Source of the DNA: Trifolium pratense | Lineage: Eukaryota; Streptophyta; Magnoliopsida; Fabales; Fabaceae | Reading direction: 5' to 3' | Assembly: GCF_020283565.1 (NCBI RefSeq) | Contig: NC_060065.1 | Coordinates: 35,700,409-35,764,408 of the forward strand | Length of the DNA: 64,000 nt | Shown here: positions 12,227 through 23,320 of the stretch, one piece after another | Layout: every line of letters begins with the position of its first letter | How positions within the stretch are numbered: the first letter of the stretch is position 1 | Notes under the pieces: generated by a model | The model's database searches: none | Told to the model about the DNA's origin: nothing | Seen by the model: only the letters and a program-made list of their open reading frames with translations | Program-made: the position numbers and the translations under genes

Positions 12227-14873
12227 TGAGCTTTCCAAACTGAGCTTTAAGATTATATAATTCAAACGTGTATTTTGGATAAATTATATATAATTCAAAG
12301 GTATTTGAAGATATAAAGTATGACACAATGTAAACGAGCTAAAACATATATTTACCACATTCAGATCCTATAATTGAAACGTGTAAAATAGGTAAATTAC
12401 ACATTTAGATTATAGAATCCGACCATTGTCAACACATGATTGACTGATATGTGGTTCATGATGCACTAACAGTTTGTGTGGTTTAGAGCGTACCGACGAT
12501 GTTGATTATCTTCGTTCTTTGATCGTCTTAAATAGACTGGTTCGGTTCACCGAAACGACGACGAAATTTGTTCATGTTATTGAGGAAGTTTTGATTCGTA
12601 TCAGGACCCTCGAAAAAATCATTACATGCATGGTTGATATATGAATGTATGTTTAATTTTTGAATTTATGTGTTTCTAGTATATCTGAATTTTAAAAGTT
12701 TGATGTGTAAAAATCATTTTTTTTTTTCATTTGAATTTCAAAATCCGAAAAAAGTGTGTCTGAATTATAAAATTACAACATAGCTATTTTAAAAAATTCA
12801 AGGGACAAGCGAAAATTAGGGCAGAATTTCACTCATTTTTTAGTTTTCTATGGAGCTGACTTAAAATCAAGTTCTTGTTGGGGAGTCCAATTATTTCTCC
12901 CAAGCTTCTCTGAACTCCCCGACTTGCACCATTTTTGTTTGAAACAGCCAAAATAAATATTTAATTAGTTGTTAATATATATTTAATGTTAGTAGTTTTC
13001 CTTCACCAGAATTTGATCTTTATTCCTTTAACTCTGATCAACTCAAATTAGTTTTTATACCACAAGCCCTTCTAAAAAATAGAGTAGAATTAGAATTTCT
13101 TGTAATTGCAACATGTTACTATTAAATCTATAACAATGGTTTTAAAAAGCGAATTGAAAATCAAAATAGTGAGATCTTTTAGTCAAAATTCAACGGCCTT
13201 AAATAGCTTGAATTGAGACAAATATCAAATTGCCAATATAATTGAACCATAGTACAGTTCAGTTCAAGATCCAACCAATTAAATTATTCAGTTTGGTTTA
13301 TAAAGTACAATTTATAGTTGGTCCCATCCGATTTAACTTGAGTTCAAGTTTTTTTATTAATTTTTTTTAATCTTTATAAATCGGGTATCTTTTGCGCGTA
13401 ACTGTAGGGATTAATCTCTCGAGTCTTGTAGAACTCAATATGCAGCAACCTCTCCCTAAGAGTTTAACGCTGCTGCATGCATGCCCATGTTACGGATAAA
13501 AGTCAGGACCTTAATTAAGCTAAAAGAGATTTGTGTCATCTCATATAAACGTTCTTGGGTGGCTCAAGTCATGGACGGACCTATACAAATAAAATGTGGT
13601 CACGTCAAAAATAAATCCTAGATCCGCCCCTGGTTCAAGTTTGAAATAATGTAATTGATAATAGATCATATGTAACTTCCATTATAAATCTTTAACGAGA
13701 CTAGTGGTTCCAACCCAAGGATCAGGTAGCCGTGAGCAGGGGCGATGATTGCGCTTCAAAGTTCAAACCACATGCATGCATGGATAAGATATGAGCATTT
13801 GTAGCTATGGTCAATGGCACTGATTTTGTTATGTGATTTGGTAACTTAGGGATAACAAAAGAGACAATATTATGTGTATTGCTAAACCACTTTGCAATCT
13901 AAGTTGTGGGCTTAGCATACCTCTTTTTCAACCTAGTTTGTTGCAACTTACAACTACTTTAAGCACTTATGTATTAGATATATAGTAGGCAATCAGCAAT
14001 GAACAAGAAGACAAATTAACAAGCATCTTGGTCTCGAGTGACCATTAAAGTTGGTCGGATGTCAAGCAGTAAGTCATTATAGTGGAAATCAAATATGTGA
14101 CTACTCTAATGTTAAGTCAATATGAACAAATAATGTGATGTTTTTAGAGATTAAAATTGCATACATTGTGTTTGATGACAAACTTATATAGGTAAAGAGA
14201 TGAAGTCTTTAGAGCATTGTATTTTTGGGTCAGATCTGTGTAACGAGTTCAGACCTTATACCAGTCCAAAATACATTGTTTTAGCGAAATCGTTGATATT
14301 TATCATGCATAACTACGACAAATTTTATTTTAATTCATGTCTAATTTTATTTTATATACATATTGTATCCTATATTTTTAATGACTAAGGTATCGCCGCG
14401 GATTTATATTTGTTTGGAGTACAAGTATAACAATAACTGAATAACGATGATTTGTTTTTTATTAAAGAAAAAAAGGATGATTTGTTTATTATTATTTATT
14501 GATTTGGAGCCTAATAGGAAAACAAAACTATTGAAAAGGTCAAACTCTAAGCAATAATTGCGCATCAATTTTGAACCAACCTATCTTCCATTTAAACTAA
14601 CCCCACAATATTTTCTCAAAAACTAAACAAAAAAGCTAACCCCACAATATTTTCTCAAAAAATAAACAAAAAAACTAACCCCACAATATACAATACTATA
14701 TTAGAAATTAAGAAACAAAAACATGAACTTTTTTCCCATAGAGAAGAAGAAGAAGAAAGACAACAAAAATAACTCTCTCTTCTTGGATCTCTTAATACAT
14801 CTTATATTGAAAATTCACAAATAATAATATTAAAAAACTTCTGCTTATTATTTTTTATCATATCTTTTACCAC

Positions 14874-14880
14874 TATAAAT
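14874..14880 (+). promoter_or_regulatory. Possible TATA box of the coiled-coil gene
   Basis: TATAAAT lies 36 bp before the chosen ATG. That spacing would leave a very short 5' leader, so the true start of transcription may be further upstream. Confidence 0.35.
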
Positions 14881-14915
14881 CTCCCTCTTGAAATTTGATC
14901 AATTGTGGGCATAGC

Positions 14916-16079
14916 ATGGATAAGATCCGAGCATTTTCATCTCCCCAATTAAATTCTTCTTCAACAAGTAACAATCCAGATGAAATTGGTATGGAAGGTA
15001 ATTTATTGTTACATATTCAACCTTCATAATAAATTTGCTTATATAAAAAAAATAACAAACTTCTTGTCTGTTTTTTAATTGAAAATTAATTTGCCAACAA
15101 TTGTTACTTAGGAAATCAATGACATGTTCCATTATCTTAGAATGATGAAAACTGATTTGCTCAACAAAAAAATAAAAAAATAAAAAAAACAAACATTCCA
15201 CATTGTAAGGCACGCATGCATATATGGGAATGATGAATCATCCTTAATATTCTGTTTCATTTTTTTTTCCCATTAGGACTTGCCACAAATGTTAGGTTAT
15301 TGTTGAAACTAATTCAAGATCATAATGGGGCTACCACAAAAGACAATGATGAAAGAAAGTTTCACAGGATGAATGGCATGATGTCTCTCTTAGATGAGGT
15401 TAGGACAAGGGTTCAAAAAGTTCAAACTTCTACCAAGAAAAGAGCTGAACTTAGGAGATGTAACACTGACCTTAGGCCAAACATTCCAAAGGACAAAAGA
15501 GCTCCTGATGTGCCTACAGATGAGAAAGATAGACTAAAGAAAGAGTTAAATGCAAGCTTGGTGGCACGGCAGAGTCTTCAAGCAATGTGTTCAAGTTTGG
15601 GAAAAGAAAAGCAAATCATGGCTTCTGAACTTGCAAGAAAAGCTCAAGAATTAACAGAACTTGAGGAGCTTGTAGAAGATCTAAAATCTCAGAATGAAAC
15701 ATTGGTGGGAAGGTTGCATGCTTACAACTCGGAACAGAAGGAAAAAAAGAGCAGTAGTGGGGTTGAAATGGAAGGGAACATAGTCCTCCAAGAACGTAAC
15801 AAGGCTCTTTCTGAACAACTCCAAAAGTCCATTGATGGTTATAGGTCTTTGAAGAGAAAATTGAAAGACATGCATGAGGAAAAAAAGGAAATGCATGCCA
15901 CAATGGAGCAAATGGGGCTGGAAGTTCAATCAGGCATTGACAGGATTCATAGCTTCAAGGAACAAATGGAAACAACTAATTTAGAGATAAGTGACGTAGG
16001 AAAGGAAATATCAGTTTTAGAGCAAATGCTTGAATCTCTTAGCATGAAAATATCGAAACATACACAGAAGAAGACTTAA
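14916..16079 (+). CDS. Coiled-coil protein, function unknown
   Basis: Two exons, 14916-14997 and 15277-16079, give 294 residues. Exon 1 begins MDKIRAFSSPQLNSSSTSNN, and the donor GAAG|GTAATT joins the acceptor CATTAG|GACTTG in frame as GMEGLATNVRLLLKLIQ. From about residue 55 to the end the sequence is almost all heptad-like and charged (for example LARKAQELTELEELVEDLK and ISVLEQMLESLSMKIS), the signature of a long coiled coil. There is no signal peptide, membrane segment or catalytic domain, so a structural or scaffolding role is only a guess. The reading frame ends in two adjacent stops (16077-16082). The same frame then continues as coding-like sequence to 16166, so the C-terminus may have been shortened. 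It is convergent with BARD1. Confidence 0.8.
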
Positions 16080-16082
16080 TAA

Positions 16083-16166
16083 TATGAAAGCCAAAAGCTC
16101 AATCTGCGATTGGAAGAAGAAAAGGTGAGAAGCATGGTTTACAGGGGCCAAAGAATGAAACACTGA
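16083..16166 (+). pseudogene. In-frame coiled-coil tail beyond the stop codons
   Basis: Directly after TAA TAA and in the same frame, 27 codons follow that begin YESQKLNLRLEEEK and end at TGA (16164-16166). Their Glu/Leu/Lys/Arg heptad pattern matches the preceding protein. They could be a former C-terminus cut off by stop gain, or part of an alternative exon. Confidence 0.45.
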
Positions 16167-16806
16167 AAGATTCATCCATGTACAACATACCATTATTCAC
16201 TTCTAACCTATATTGTCTATTTCCACCACCGTCTAGAGAACACACTCTTAGACCATGAGCAGAAAGGAAGCCATTAGCGAAAACACTTGACTGTAATATA
16301 ATTGTAGTACTTGTAATGATTGATGAAAAATGGTCAAATAGGATAATAGTGATGTCCACTTTTCTGAAATTAGATTTCTAATGGGACAAGACTTGTTTTA
16401 TATACCAGATTCTTGTCCTCATTTTGTGCATGTGATAAAATTGAAATCTTGTTCAACTCAATCTGATTTATATATAGTTTAGTAGTGTTTAGTGTTTACA
16501 AATAAATACATTTTCACCTTCAATCCAAAAACACACACCTGAAATATAGATTCTGTTTAGAAAAATAAAAAACCAGAAATGAAAGAGAACAGGTGAAAAG
16601 ATGACTAGGATCAGACAAAAATGGGCACCATGATGAGAATGGGTTAAGAAATCTAACTCACATTGCAGGGAGACAATTATCCAATTACATGTGGAAAGTT
16701 ATTTTTACAAAAGGGTATACCGAGTCTTTGCATATATGTTTATAAATAATAAATAAAAGGAAAAACACTGATTTGGGATCATGTTCATGAAAATGACCTA
16801 TAAACT
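16167..16806. other. Convergent intergenic region
   Basis: This is the 3' flank shared by the coiled-coil gene (plus) and BARD1 (minus). It presumably holds both polyadenylation regions. No other feature was seen. Confidence 0.5.
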
Positions 16807-19800
16807 TTATTGAGGAAGGCTTTGCAGCTTGCAGCCAGCAATTGAATTCAAAATCCATGTGTTACTTGCAACCTTTGAACCAGCAGGCCTTGCCAAAACC
16901 TCTGCATCACATCGCCTTTGGCTAAAAATTGCATCCTTTTCCAAAGGATTGCATTTAGCAGGAAGCTCAAGACTGTAGATTATGAGGGTTTGGTGTGGAT
17001 GCATATCAGGTGGAATTGCTTGATGGTCACCTGACACTGGTTTTCTATGCAGAACTGTCCCTCCAGCTGCAATCACAAGGTCTTGCAGATAACCCTTGTA
17101 TGATGGGATAAAATCACCCATGAAATAGAACTTGTAGCCATCAAAAAGCTTTGGTTGCTGCATAAAAAATTTTATCAACAAAAACCACCAGTTTAGTTTG
17201 TGAATAAAGAAGCATTTATTGAAATTTTATTTGCTATTCTAGCTTAATTCAATTGAAATGTATCCAACTATCCAATGTATAACTAATAGTCAATAAATAT
17301 TGGCAGCTGCAGAAAGGTAGAAAACATAAGAGTAAAAATTGAGAAACACATTTGTTCCTACAATTCTCACTGTTCGCTTTCTACTTTCATGATGCCATAG
17401 TATACATGTTTTTCCATATATTGGCTACTTGCATCTAATTTTCTAGGTAAGAAAAGTTATCATGTTCTCTTTCATTATGCTTTGCAGACATATTAGGGGT
17501 CGGCTTCTTATACATCTTAAGAATGGTTATACAAGATAAAAACTTGGATAAAGTATATGAAAACAACACATGGTCATTAAAGCCAAAGCAAAACAAGTTC
17601 TCATGGTTCTCTTTCAGTATGCTTAGCAGATATTTAGGGTCAGCAGCTTTATACATCTTTTTTTTTAACACGATGCTTTATACATCTTAAGGATGGTTAT
17701 ACAAGATAAAAACTTGGATAAAGTCTACAAAAACGATGCATGGTCATTAAAGTCTAAAAAAATTCTGGCAACAAATAGAAGGCACATTACTATTACAATT
17801 TCTTTCATCTTCAAACCCCTGTCTTAAAGAAAACCAATAACTAATCATAACATGGCAAATATGAAATATCTCTAACCTTGTTCAATGCTCTTTGTCGTCC
17901 AAGACGGGGACCATCCCTAATTCCATGGATGTCAACATTAAGTTCATAACGCTCTTCGTCAACAGGTCCTGTATCTTTCATGCAAGCTTTGATCCCTGCT
18001 TAGCAAAAACCACCAACACCAGAACAAAAAAAAGAAGAAATTATTTGACAATAATTATGACATTATGGTAAAGGGTCAGTAGGAAACAAATAACTAAAAA
18101 AAGAAATAAAAGAACCGAACTTACACTCAATGCTGAGAATCCACTTTCCTTCTAGAATACCCAACAATACTTTGAGAGTCCTTCTGCATGCCCCATTTTC
18201 ATCTGTTGATGCTATTACATGGGTAACACTTGAATCCCAAGTTTTCAAAACTGTAACCTTGGACACTCTTTCAAAATCAGAAACAACATCCTACAGTTTC
18301 AAAACATAAAAAATTAATAAGAAAAAAAAATACTCTTTAGTGATAAAATTTCTAAATAGATATGAAAATCAATTATTTTTACCCTCTCTTGTACAGATAG
18401 AGCTGAACAACACAGCACAATTTTTTTGTGAGATCCATGAGTAACACGACTTTGGCTTGTAGTGTCATGTTTGCGGCTACAGCTTTTAACCTTACTAGCT
18501 GTGAGTATCTTGCTCCTGTGTTGGGATCCTGAACTTTCATACGGCAACATGGAGGAGGAATGCACAGGGCATAACATGACAAAATTTTCCTGAAGAAAAT
18601 TAGTACTCTCTGGTTAGATGTTTGTTTTAAAAAAAAAAAAAAAGAGACATTAACCATGAAGTTTAAAATGTGATTTGGTTTTATCATGTACCATATCCCA
18701 TCGACATTCAGGAGTCCACTTGGCGCAGGGAACATGAAAGCTCCTTCGACAACTTTTCTCAAAGCAACCAAGTGCAGCTCCTTTAAGTCCACAGAAACTA
18801 CATTTGATTCTCCGACTTCTACTTATTTCAGCTTCAAGGTTTATTGCATTATCATCTTCAAAATATACATTTGGGGCCCTGGTGCATATGTAAATCACAT
18901 CACTTATAAGTCCAAATTGTAACTATAGCAAGCTACTAAAATCAATTTTATTAAATACATGTATATGCAACTATATAGTTATTTGAAGGATGATCAGCGA
19001 CAATTATCAAACCCCACATTAATTATTTCACTCAAAATTCAATACCATTCAGTGCAATTCCTGTGACAATGTATGACTTTAGATCCTCGTTCATAATCAG
19101 CAGTTACAGGTTTGCCATCAAAATAGTGCACCATCGGGCCAGAAGCCTGTATTTGGAATCACATAAAGTAAGTTCCAGTCCGTTTATAATGATGACAAGA
19201 TAAGCAAGCAAACAATTTTACCTCTGATTCTTCTGATGAGAGACAGAAAGCACATTGATAGTCTTTGACATGGTTCACACATTTCTTTAAAACAGGTTGA
19301 TCTGTCAAATTGCACTGTTTCTCTTTTGAAGAATCATTCAAAGGCCTGACATCAGTACCTTGCTTAACACTTTCATTCGACTTAATTTCTTCATCATTTT
19401 TAGTCCTAGAGATAAATTCAGTAGAAATTTTTGGCTTTTTAGCACTCTTCCTTTCTTTACTGCAAAGCATAGAATTTCTGGACAGACTGCTTTTTCTTTT
19501 CCCAATATTAGCATCCTTCCTATTATCATCCATCTGCAGACCTAAAGTAGATGAAGCAGATCTAGCAAGCTCTTTGCATTGATTTTGCACTGAAGTTAAA
19601 TCTTCAGGTGGTTCATGCACAACATCCAGCCTTTGATTTCCAGATCTTCTCACCTGACTTTTTCCAGCAATCTTCTGAGAACATTGTATCTCATTATCTT
19701 GTTTAGATGCAGAAGTATATAAATTCTTAGCGGTCATTCTTCTACCTTTGCTTTGAACTCCTGATATATTGGAGACTGTACAAGCGGTTTGTGGTGTTGA

Positions 19801-22367
19801 ATCTGTACTAATAATGAAAGAAACCTTCTTGCCCTTTCTATTAGACTTTTTCAGATTAGAAGCTCTGTGCTTGTTGTCCAATGATTGATCCTCAATATCT
19901 TTTGATTTTATATTTGAATCCAAATTCATTTCATCATTTTGACATTTTTGTTCCCAAATCTTGTCTTCCTTAGATTTTTCTCTAGCCTTCCTACTTCTCT
20001 TTGTAGTCTTCTTTTTTCCATTTAGATCATCAGAACTTATTTGAGAGGAGACACCTTGTGGCAACACATCAGCCAATTGATTGCCTACGGGATTCTCAAA
20101 GTTTATATTGTAAGCATCAGCACTTAACTGATGCTCCTGAGTCCCTGCCACTAATTCCTCTATATTTTCATCATTCTCAAAAGTATCCTCAACCTGCAAT
20201 TAACATACAACTTATTTAAACTTCAGTACTATTTTATTAAGTAACACACTGAATCGTGTATGAAAAACAGGAAGATACAATTCTAAACTACCTGCATTTT
20301 GATGGGACTTGAAAATAATTCGGGTGAGCATGGCTTTTGCGTCCATTCAAACATCTCACTATCAAATAAATCAAAAGATGGTTTGTTTTGCACCTCGTCC
20401 TAGAGAACAATCACAACAAAAGTTATTAATATTTTAATTTAAATCCAAAGCTTACACAATTCAACCTGCTTGTATTTTCTAACAGTCCAAAATTCAACTC
20501 CGCAAAAGAAAAGAGATTTCTCAGTTAAATAAAATTTGAAGTAACAAGGTTTGCTTTTCTCGGTAATAAAGTAGTCAGTTAAAACCCAAAAAAGATTATT
20601 TTAAACACATGATAAAGAGACCAATGAAAATAACTTTTCTCATAATTTCTGATAACCTATTTGTTTGTTATAAGCTATCTACTTACTGATGGAGCTTGTT
20701 TTGAAGGGCTGTCATCATTAGCATCTTGGAGATCACTGAATGAAGGAAGAACTGGTGAAGAACCCTCAATAATTAAATCCTCGCTAGACTGTTGACTTAA
20801 CATTTCACCATCCTTCTCCTCTCTTAACCAAAAGAATGGTTCTTTCACCTGATCACCTTTTTCACTTTGAATTTCCATTTTATTTCCCTTGGTTGAAGCC
20901 TTTTGTGTTCCCTCTTTGTTAATTAGACTAACAGAGCCTCCTGATTTCAAATTCCTCATTGGAGTTTCTGAAAGGATATCTTGTGGCACCTGAACCCTTT
21001 TCTTAGCCGGAAAAGAAGGCTCTGCACGGTTAGAAGCCGAACTTTTTGTGCTGGCCTGAAGCTTCTTTGCCAACTTCTTTCTTTTGGGGGTTATTTCCTC
21101 CTCAGGATGATTTTCATGAGTCCCACCAGTTCCTTTCTCACCAGACTTATAATCCCCTTTACATTGCTTGTCCTCATCTGTAACATAATCAAAATAAAGG
21201 GACTTATAAACTAAAAATGCAAATACAATTAAAGAAAAACCAATGGCTGACTAACTAACAAATGACACATTGTAAGCATAATTTTAGTGTAATCAACTAT
21301 AGGAACGCAATATCAACACACTCTTTTCAGCATAAACCCTTTAATTGGGTGGAATTCACATTGGTCCCACTGAATCACAAAGGCCTCACTTGAATTTTGA
21401 CCAATTAGAGAGTGTATGTTCAGAATAGTGTATTAAAGAATGCATAATTCATATTCATATGAATATTAGTTCATATAATGGGGTCACAAATAAGAAACTA
21501 AAACAATAAAATTTTAAAAGTCAACATATACAAGGAGATTATTGTTAGAATTTTTTAAAAGAAACTGCAAATAAATTCTTTTCTTATGGTTTAATTTATA
21601 AAAAAATAAAATTAAAAAAAAATGCAAAAAAAATTGATCAATTGATTAAATAATTACTAGCCATAGTAACATGCTATAAATTCTTCTAAAAAACCAAAAA
21701 AAATAAAATTGAGAGATTGCATTGAAATGAAAGGCATAAAAACCTGGTGATTTGGTAGCAGGTGGATTTTGAGTTCCAAATAAATTAATTGCAGAAGCAG
21801 CTTCCATGTTTTTGTAGATAGTGACCAAGCTGTCAATTTGAGGAGCAGGACGAATCTCTGAAATCAATTAATTAATTAATTAATTAATTAGGGTTTATGT
21901 GAGTGCAGATTAAACCCTAATTGATTAATTAGGGTTTATATTGCGTTGAAATGAAAGGCATAATTAGGGTTAAAGAAAGGAAGTGATTAACATTAACATA
22001 CCTCGACGAGCGAAGGGTATTTTACAAACCGGACAAGAAAATGCAGATTTCATTGACTTAATTATACAAGAGCTGAAAAAAATGCAAAAATCATATGTAT
22101 AAGAGATTAATGAAATCAACGAATTAGAGAGAGAATTGAATGAATGAATGAATGAATGAATGAATAAATGACTTACTTGCAGAAAAGATGATTGCAGGTG
22201 AGTGAAACAGCGGAATGAATTAAACCCAAACTGCATGATAATGAATAAATCAAGAGTTAGAAAAAAGATGAAATGAAAAATAGAGAGAAAGAAGATTATT
22301 CGATTGATTTTGGTATATACCAGATCGGACATTTGAGTTCTCTACCCATTCTTTCAAGATTTTCCAT
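16807..22367 (-). CDS. BARD1: BRCA1-associated RING domain protein (RING, ePHD, two BRCT)
   Basis: Thirteen exons: 22321-22367, 22177-22230, 22002-22072, 21744-21857, 20687-21177, 20292-20399, 19222-20193, 19046-19146, 18692-18878, 18383-18589, 18125-18290, 17877-17995 and 16807-17157. They give 995 residues. A C3HC4 RING is at residues 13-50 (KCPIC, TCNHLFC, CPVCKIPF). Residues 95-600 are a basic, Ser/Lys-rich, probably disordered linker. An extended PHD is at about 605-725 (CAFC, HCHRNCTEW, CSFCGLKGAALGC, FHVPCA, LCPVHSS). BRCT repeats are at about 740-845 and 885-990. Plant BARD1 pairs with BRCA1 in homologous-recombination repair and also acts on chromatin in meristem control (the Arabidopsis orthologue is called ROW1). 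The linker makes it clearly longer than the Arabidopsis protein, about 710 residues from memory. All zinc ligands I checked are present and the gene looks functional. Confidence 0.93.
17466..17757. repeat. Imperfect tandem duplication in last BARD1 intron
   Basis: A unit containing TTATACATCTTAAGAATGG and AAAACTTGGATAAAGT occurs at about 17466-17590 and again at about 17609-17757. The second copy carries a small internal duplication. It does not reach an exon. Confidence 0.75.
21866..22168. repeat. Microsatellites in BARD1 introns
   Basis: An (ATTA)n run lies at about 21866-21890 and a (TGAA)n run at about 22138-22165. Between them are several copies of the AGGGTTTA/AAACCCTAA motif. That motif resembles the plant telomere-type telo box but is not a telomeric array. 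The span also includes BARD1 exon 3. Confidence 0.7.
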
Positions 22368-22426
22368 TTTGAATATCGCTGAAACCTTCTCTGTGACGGT
22401 GGTTTGTGGTGGTGGTGGTGGAAGTG

Positions 22427-22434
22427 TTTTATAG
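22427..22434 (-). promoter_or_regulatory. TATA box of BARD1
   Basis: On the minus strand CTATAAAA lies about 60 bp before the ATG at 22367, leaving a leader of about 30 nt. The frame upstream of the ATG stays open, but no earlier ATG lies between it and this box. Confidence 0.6.
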
Positions 22435-23021
22435 TTTTATTGATTTGTTTGATTGGGTTTGAATTTTGAAACCGCGCTCTTTCTATTTCTCAGCGCCAAC
22501 GTAATTCGCGGTTCAAATTTTAGGAAAGATTACTTCGTACGCTTCAGCTTAAATATGGAATATAATGTTGTTTCAAAAAAAAAAGGAATATAATAATCAA
22601 ATAATTATGAAATAATATTAAAATACACTTTTTGACTAAGAAAACAATAGTAAAATACATTTATCTTATGATTAAAAAAACATTTATCTTAATTAGTAAA
22701 TTATAACAAATTCATTAACAACTTTAATTTAAGAGTTTAATGAAAATGCACAAACAGTATAAAATAATTTTACACGGTCATCCAATATGAAACCACCAAT
22801 CTTCCATGTCATATGAAGAAAGTGGGGTGAAGTGGGGTGACGTGGCGAAATACATGGTTTTCATTGGTTAACAGTGTACAATAATTTTACACTATCGGTG
22901 CGTATTCATTTTTTTTAATTTAATTCCTCCGATAATATTAGTGTTATATAAGACTAACCTCCCGTGATAGTTAATAGTTCTAATTTTATCATTCGTGTTG
23001 CAAATCACTCACGTTATTTAG
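22435..23021. other. BARD1 upstream region
   Basis: AT-rich DNA. An imperfect inverted pair around 22755-22895 (ATAATTTTACACGGTCATCC against the complement of AATTTTACACTATCGGTGCG) suggests another old small element. No coding sequence is seen. Confidence 0.4.
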
Positions 23022-23320
23022 TACTCCCTCCAGACACAAATATAAGAAAAAAATGCACTTTTCGTGATAGTCGTGTTCATTATTTAATGAAGGGTCATGT
23101 TAACATGTGCTCTAAGGGTACATGATAAGATACCTAAATATAGAAATTTAGCATTTAATGATACAAAATATTAAATGTTAAAAGAGTTGATTACACGATT
23201 TTCAAGAGCATATTTCCACATTTATCTCATTAAAATGTGCCTTAAGGGCACAAGTTAACATTTTCCTTTAATGAATTTAAAAAGTGAACTTTTACTTATA
23301 TTTGTGTCCGGAGGGAGTAT
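23022..23320. mobile_element. Stowaway-type MITE, interrupted
   Basis: The ends read TACTCCCTCCAGACACAAAT and, complemented from the right, TACTCCCTCCGGACACAAAT. They are followed on both sides by ATAAG and flanked by TA, as expected for Stowaway (Tc1/mariner) MITEs. A second element (23092-23266) sits inside it. Confidence 0.88.
23092..23266. mobile_element. Mutator-type MITE nested in the Stowaway element
   Basis: A 175 bp insertion is flanked by identical 9 bp duplications TTTAATGAA (23083-23091 and 23267-23275). Its ends GGGTCATGTTAACATGTGC and, complemented, GGAAAATGTTAACTTGTGC form an inverted repeat. A 9 bp target duplication points to Mutator-like transposition. A second, inverted member of the family lies at 43965-44712. 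Confidence 0.88.

Larger units (their letters stand above)
11636..14915. other. Intergenic, repeats only
   Basis: It holds the 5' flank of the second F-box gene and a MITE at 12104-12226. A 45 bp motif containing CTAACCCCACAATATTTTC is repeated about three times at 14590-14690. I see no coding sequence with family resemblance. Confidence 0.6.

Noticed and set aside
15616..15929. Minus-strand frames over the coiled-coil gene
   Set aside because: Antisense shadows of a Lys/Glu-rich coding exon; rich in Phe/Leu/Ser as expected for that.
21866..21970. AGGGTTTA/AAACCCT motifs suggesting interstitial telomere repeats
   Set aside because: Only isolated motifs in an intron, not a tandem 7-mer array.
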